Assembly (NCBI GenBank): GCA_030043335.1
Contig: JASHXX010000252.1
Span: 1 to 11,108 of the forward strand
From: Xanthobacteraceae bacterium
GTDB lineage: Bacteria > Pseudomonadota > Alphaproteobacteria > Rhizobiales > Xanthobacteraceae
DNA: 11,108 nucleotides
Reading direction: 5' to 3'
The notes under the pieces were generated by a model that saw only the letters and a program-made list of their open reading frames with translations, did not search any database and had not been told where the DNA came from. Shown here one piece after another: positions 7,993 to 11,108 of this stretch. The first letter of the stretch is position 1; the number at the start of each line of letters is the position of its first letter. The position numbers were made by a program, and so were the translations under genes.

Positions 7993-8970
7993 TCACGGCA
8001 CCAGGATCGAGCAGCCGGTGGTGAGACGGCCCTCGAGATCGCGATGCGCTTTGACGGCGTCGCGCAGCGCGTATTTCTGGTTGAGCGGGATTTTCACTAC
8101 GCCGCTGCCGACCACGGCGAACAGCTCCTCGGCGATGGCAATGAGATCCTCGCGCTTGGCGGCATAGGTGTTGAGCGTCGGGCGCGTCGCGAACAATGAC
8201 CCTTTGGTCTGCAGCATGTTGAGGTTGAACGCCTCGATCGGTCCCGACGCGCTGCCGAAGCTCACGAACATGCCGAGCGGACGCACGCAATCGAGCGAAG
8301 CCGGAAAGGTGGCCCTGCCGATCGAATCGTAGACCACCTCGCACAGCCTGCCCCCGGTGATCTCCTTCACCCGGGCGACGAAATCATCGTCACGATAGAG
8401 AATCGCGTGATGGCAGCCATTGGCGCGCGCCAGCGCGGCCTTCTCCTTTGAGCCGACCGTGCCGATGACATTGGCGCCGAGATGGTTCGCCCATTGGCAG
8501 AAGATCAGCCCGATGCCGCCGGCCGCCGCGTGGATCAGCACGTTCATGCCCTTTTCGACCTTGAAGGTCCGGCGCAGCAGATATGCGACCGTCATGCCCT
8601 TGAGCATCATCGCCGCGGCCTGCTCATAGCCGATATTCGCCGGCAGCTTGACCGCGCGCTCGGCCGGCACCAGGCGCTCCGCGGCGTAACATCCGGGTCC
8701 CTGGACATAGGCGACGCGGTCGCCGCGCGTAATTCCGCTGACGCCGGGACCGACTTCCACGACCTCGCCGGCGGCTTCGTTGCCGACGACGAACGGCAGG
8801 CCGCCCGGCGCCGGATAGAGGCCGGAGCGGAAATAGCAGTCGACGAAGTTGAGGCCGATGGCGTGCTGCCTGACGCGGATCTGGCCCGCCCCGGGGGCGG
8901 CCACCGCAATATCTTCGTAGGTCAAAACCTCGGGACCGCCGACCTTATGAACGCGCACCGCAGCGACCAT
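7993..8970 (-). CDS. NADPH:quinone oxidoreductase, QorA-like zinc-independent MDR
   Basis: A 325-residue medium-chain dehydrogenase/reductase close to E. coli QorA, which reduces quinones with NADPH in the cytosol. The N-terminal GroES-like domain shows GLNFVDCYFRSGLYP (39-53) and GNEAAGEVVEVGPGV (63-77), followed by GDRVAY. The Rossmann part has the AAAGGIG nucleotide-binding motif at 148-154 and GTVGS downstream. The zinc-binding residues of true alcohol dehydrogenases are absent, as expected in this subfamily. It ends with the family-typical AHRDLEGRLTTG segment followed by SILVP. ATG 8970 has GGGAGAGGGAA directly upstream, a strong ribosome site. It lies 13 bases before the CPBP gene and 121 bases after pcs, with a REP-like repeat in that gap. 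The true substrate cannot be told from sequence; quinones or enones are likely. Confidence 0.94.
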   Translation of the reverse strand: MVAAVRVHKVGGPEVLTYEDIAVAAPGAGQIRVRQHAIGLNFVDCYFRSGLYPAPGGLPFVVGNEAAGEVVEVGPGVSGITRGDRVAYVQGPGCYAAERLVPAERAVKLPANIGYEQAAAMMLKGMTVAYLLRRTFKVEKGMNVLIHAAAGGIGLIFCQWANHLGANVIGTVGSKEKAALARANGCHHAILYRDDDFVARVKEITGGRLCEVVYDSIGRATFPASLDCVRPLGMFVSFGSASGPIEAFNLNMLQTKGSLFATRPTLNTYAAKREDLIAIAEELFAVVGSGVVKIPLNQKYALRDAVKAHRDLEGRLTTGCSILVP

Positions 8971-8992
8971 TTCCCTCTCCCGTCACGCCTTC

Positions 8993-9048
8993 GCGTCATC
9001 GCGAAGCACGAGGTTTGCCGAAGATCGATTGCGCTTTCCGGATGACGC
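8993..9048. repeat. REP-like interspersed inverted repeat between pcs and qor
   Basis: Outer arms GCGTCATC (8993-9000) and GATGACGC (9041-9048) are perfect complements enclosing 40 bases. Next to them GAA and TTC-like segments (9003-9006 with 9035-9038) also pair partly. An alternative local hairpin, CTTCGCG-TCAT-CGCGAAG (8989-9006), has 7-base arms and a 4-base loop. The look (GTCATCGCGAAG ... ATTGCG ... GGATGAC) is like short REP-type elements scattered between genes in Rhizobiales. It may also act as the pcs terminator on the minus strand. Only one copy lies in the window. Confidence 0.4.
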
Positions 9049-9091
9049 CAGAGCGCGTGATCATAAGTAGTCGGCGATGCCGCGCAAGGGA

Positions 9092-9805
9092 TCAGTCAGC
9101 GCTGCGCAGCAAACCGACAACGATGAAATAGATGGCGATGATTGCCAGCGAAGCGGCCGCCCAGGCCGGCGGGTCAAGGTTCTGCGCCAACGCAAACACC
9201 GCGAGCATGCCCCACAGCACCAGCGCCGCCAGATTGAGCGTACGCCAGCGCGGCACGCGCACCGGGTGGACGAAATGGATCGGCGCGAATGTTGCCGCCG
9301 CCAGCACGATGATCGCGGTCGCGCCGAGCCAAGGCGCCGGCTTGAGCACGAACAAATAGAATGCCGCGACATTCCACAGCGCCGGAAAGCCGCGGAAATA
9401 GCTGTCGGCGGTCTTCATGCGGCGATCGGCGAAATAAAGCGCGCCGGTGACCGTGATGACGAGGCCTAGAGGAATCGCCGCCGATAGCGGCAACAGTCCG
9501 CCGGCGACGATCGCGTAGGCCGGAACAAACACATAGGTCGCGAAATCGACGACGAAGTCGAGCAAGTCGCCGGACCAGCGCGGCAGCAACTGCGCCACCT
9601 CAAGCCGCCGCGCCAACGTGCCGTCGACGGCATCGATGATGAGCGCGACCCCAAGCCACGCGAACATCTCCGGCCAGGCCGAGCGCACCGCCGCGATCAA
9701 GGCCAGCAGCGCGCACGCCGCACCGCATGCGGTGAAGACATGGACCGAGAAGGCGGCGACCATGCGCGGCCTTGCCGGCTTCCCGGCCGAACGGGTTGAG
9801 ACCAT
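9092..9805 (-). CDS. pcs: phosphatidylcholine synthase (CDP-alcohol phosphatidyltransferase)
   Basis: Inner-membrane enzyme that condenses choline with CDP-diacylglycerol to give phosphatidylcholine and CMP, the one-step route of rhizobia, Brucella and other host-associated bacteria. The 237 residues match known Pcs proteins. The CDP-alcohol motif is D61-G62-xx-A65-R66, then twelve residues, G79-xxx-D83-xxx-D87, seen in DAVDGTLARR ... WSGDLLDFVVD. Pcs-specific context includes FVPAYAI, GALYFADRRMKTADSYFRGFPALWNV (split over about 141-167) and PIHFVHPVRVPRWR. Hydrophobic segments spread along the whole length suggest about eight membrane spans. The start is ATG 9805, with AGGA about eight bases upstream; ATG 9763 (MVAAFSVHVF) is a workable alternative with AAGG six bases upstream. 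Choline is usually taken from the environment; no transporter is nearby. Confidence 0.95.
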   Translation of the reverse strand: MVSTRSAGKPARPRMVAAFSVHVFTACGAACALLALIAAVRSAWPEMFAWLGVALIIDAVDGTLARRLEVAQLLPRWSGDLLDFVVDFATYVFVPAYAIVAGGLLPLSAAIPLGLVITVTGALYFADRRMKTADSYFRGFPALWNVAAFYLFVLKPAPWLGATAIIVLAAATFAPIHFVHPVRVPRWRTLNLAALVLWGMLAVFALAQNLDPPAWAAASLAIIAIYFIVVGLLRSAD

Positions 9806-10036
9806 CCGGCCATCCTAAAGACATAGAGAATTCGGGCGTGCAATCTTTCCGCCATTGTTAAGCCACGAATCCACTTGTACGCGGTCGCGAGTTCGATTCT
9901 GCAGACCTCGGAAATCCCCAAGGCAATGCGGTTCGATCGGTAAGGAGCCGCGAAGTCGTCACAATTTCATGCCGCCATCCGACGCGGGACCGTCGCCCCG
10001 GGGACCGGGCGGCCGAAACTAACGGGGGAGTTACCG
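9806..10036. other. 231-base divergent intergenic region, pcs / coiled-coil gene
   Basis: Longest gap in the window; it must hold the promoters for pcs (leftward) and the small coiled-coil gene (rightward). I saw no convincing -35/-10 pair. It contains a tRNA-T-loop-like string, GCGAGTTCGATTCTGC (about 9885-9900), without a matching tRNA body, and a GC-rich palindromic core CCCCGGGG near 9995-10002. Nothing else is recognised. Confidence 0.4.
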
Positions 10037-10468
10037 ATGAACCTTGCCAGCCCACGCGGCTCGATCGAGACCGACAAATCCGAACCAGTGGACGTCGAGG
10101 GAAATATTCGTGAAATGGTTCGGCGGGACAGCACCGCCTTTCGCCAGGCTGCCAGCGACAGCGAGGTAGCCGCCAACAATCTCGGCACGCTTATGCGGCG
10201 GGTCTGCGGGACCTCGACGCGCGAGATTGACAATCTTATCAGCGAGCTGAAGATCCTGCGCGAAAAGCTGCAAGCCGACGGCAGTCGCGTGCAGCGCGAC
10301 ATCGAGGAATATGCGGCGCTCAATCAGTCGGTGATCCAATTGACCAAGATCATCTCCGACGGCATGACGCATGTACGCGAACTGCCTGAGACTTCCGGCG
10401 CCGCCGGCTCGACGCATCATGCGCCCTCGATCGCCGTAACCCAGGAGTCGGGTCAGCGGCACGGCTGA
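10037..10468 (+). CDS. small coiled-coil hypothetical protein
   Basis: A 143-residue protein of unknown function. Residues 1-25 are polar and likely disordered; 26-115 are almost all predicted helix, with heptad-like hydrophobic spacing in IDNLISELKILREKLQADG-type sequence (about 64-82) and IEEYAALNQSVIQLTKIISD (about 89-108). The tail after 115 is Ser/Thr/Ala-rich and again disordered. There is no signal peptide, membrane segment or catalytic motif, and one cysteine (C57). It resembles small hypothetical proteins I associate with Bradyrhizobium-like genomes, but I cannot name a family. ATG 10037 has GGGGGAG about eight bases upstream, a strong ribosome site, and codon use is normal, so it is a real gene. 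It lies 57 bases before the UbiH-family gene, possibly co-transcribed. A structural or adaptor role is only a guess. Confidence 0.78.
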   Translation: MNLASPRGSIETDKSEPVDVEGNIREMVRRDSTAFRQAASDSEVAANNLGTLMRRVCGTSTREIDNLISELKILREKLQADGSRVQRDIEEYAALNQSVIQLTKIISDGMTHVRELPETSGAAGSTHHAPSIAVTQESGQRHG

Positions 10469-10479
10469 CACCGGGCTGT

Positions 10480-10493
10480 GCCGGCATGCCGGC
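10480..10493. repeat. 14-base palindrome between coiled-coil gene and UbiH-family gene
   Basis: GCCGGCATGCCGGC is a perfect palindrome 11 bases past the stop of the coiled-coil gene; GCTCATGAGC at 10501-10510 is a second one. They could form small hairpins in the 57-base gap, but there is no T-run, so termination is not established. Confidence 0.3.
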
Positions 10494-10525
10494 CTTGGCC
10501 GCTCATGAGCAGCCGAGGCGCGTAG

Positions 10526-11108
10526 GTGAGTATCGGGCTGCGATCCGTGACGGGCGCCAGGGACTTCACGGCTGAAGTCGCGGTCGTCGGCGGCGGACCG
10601 ATCGGTCTTGTCAGCGCGATCGCGCTGGCGGCTTCGGGCGTGGAAACGCTGCTGATTGCGCCGGCGGCACCGGATGATCACCGCACCACTGCGCTCCTCG
10701 CCGGATCGGTGACGGCACTGACGACACTCGGCGTCTGGCAGACCTGTCGCCCCGACGCCGCGCCGCTCGCCGCGATCCGCATCGTTGACGTCAGCAGGCG
10801 GCTCCTGCGCGCGCCCGAGGTGACATTTGCCGCCGCCGAGATCGGGCTCGACGCCTTCGGCTACAACATCGAGAACCGCCACCTCCTTGCGGCGCTGTCG
10901 GCGCGCACGGCAGAACTGAAAGTTCCGCGCATCAGCAAGACCGCCCTCGCGGTAGCGAGCGACAGCGAGGGCGTCTCCATCAAGCTCGAGGACGGCGCGG
11001 CGCGGGTTCGGCTCGCAATCGGCGCCGACGGCCAGCGCTCGCTCTGCCGGGCTGCGGCCGGCATTGACACCGATCGCCGCGCCTATCCGCAGACCGCGCT
11101 TACGTTCA
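10526..11108 (+). CDS. UbiH/UbiF/COQ6-family FAD-dependent monooxygenase, 5' part
   Basis: The first 194 codons of a flavoprotein hydroxylase; the 3' part is beyond the window (full proteins of the family are about 400 residues). Family members hydroxylate the ring of ubiquinone precursors at the inner membrane; which position this one modifies cannot be told. Visible: the FAD Rossmann motif AVVGGGPIGLVSAIALA (about 19-35), the DDHRTTALL segment (about 50-58) as in rhizobial members, GYNIENRHLLAAL (about 112-124), and the GADGQRSLCRAAAGI motif (about 169-183), then YPQTALTF. At the end of the second strand the acidic residue that usually binds FAD ribose is replaced (LLIAPAAP). The start is GTG 10526 with GAGG seven bases upstream; GTG 10547 is an alternative. 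Confidence 0.9.
   Translation, partial: MSIGLRSVTGARDFTAEVAVVGGGPIGLVSAIALAASGVETLLIAPAAPDDHRTTALLAGSVTALTTLGVWQTCRPDAAPLAAIRIVDVSRRLLRAPEVTFAAAEIGLDAFGYNIENRHLLAALSARTAELKVPRISKTALAVASDSEGVSIKLEDGAARVRLAIGADGQRSLCRAAAGIDTDRRAYPQTALTF

Noticed and set aside
7329..8024. A 231-codon plus-strand frame opposite the CPBP protease gene
   Set aside because: Very rich in Arg, Gln and Asp, without any motif; it is the antisense of a hydrophobic membrane protein.
9870..9912. tRNA-like T-loop string (GAGTTCGATTCTGC) suggesting a tRNA or attachment-site remnant
   Set aside because: The T-stem arms do not pair well, and no anticodon arm, D-arm or acceptor stem could be found on either strand.
9697..9921. 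A minus-strand 74-codon frame upstream of and overlapping pcs
   Set aside because: It overlaps the pcs N-terminus in another frame, has a Ser/Pro/Arg-rich shadow-like second half and no clear ribosome site.

Overview
The window looks like ordinary chromosome from a high-GC alphaproteobacterium of the order Hyphomicrobiales (Rhizobiales), close to Bradyrhizobium, Rhodopseudomonas, Pseudolabrys or Rhodoplanes. I infer this from the codon use, the eno - ftsB - pdhA gene order, a bacterial phosphatidylcholine synthase (Pcs), a short B. subtilis-type QueF, and a Rhizobiales-style UbiH-family flavoprotein. The assignment rests on protein recognition by eye, not on a search.

Layout. Positions 1-3865 are a minus-strand block, read right to left: enolase (eno), a 2OG-Fe(II) oxygenase of unknown substrate, the divisome protein FtsB, and pyruvate dehydrogenase E1 alpha (pdhA). 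The start of one more gene may lie at the left edge. On the plus strand from 3956 is queF (queuosine synthesis). It converges on, and overlaps by 26 bp, a minus-strand thiE/tenI-family gene. That gene diverges from rimO (ribosomal protein S12 methylthiotransferase), which is followed on the plus strand by a dethiobiotin-synthetase-like gene. From 7269 to 9805 the minus strand carries pcs, a QorA-like quinone oxidoreductase and a CPBP-family membrane protease. The last two are 13 bp apart and probably co-transcribed. At the right end the plus strand has a small coiled-coil hypothetical protein, then the first 194 codons of a UbiH/UbiF/COQ6-family FAD monooxygenase cut off by the window edge.

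How they fit together. Eno and PdhA are near-consecutive steps from glycolysis into the TCA cycle, with FtsB sitting between them. RimO and QueF both affect translation (ribosome modification and tRNA modification). ThiE/TenI and BioD-like are cofactor enzymes found here without the rest of their pathways; thiamine diphosphate is also the cofactor of PdhA. Pcs, CPBP and UbiH concern the membrane. This is mostly a collection of short housekeeping units rather than one pathway.

I found no tRNA, rRNA, CRISPR array, insertion sequence, phage gene, toxin-antitoxin pair or recognisable riboswitch. No stretch over 300 bases lacks a gene; the longest gap is 231 bases (9806-10036). I do not see a convincing new biological system. 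The items most worth a second look are the TenI-like active site of the 'thiE' gene, the atypical isolated BioD-like protein, the oxygenase inserted between eno and ftsB, a REP-like inverted repeat after pcs, and the conserved-looking small coiled-coil gene.
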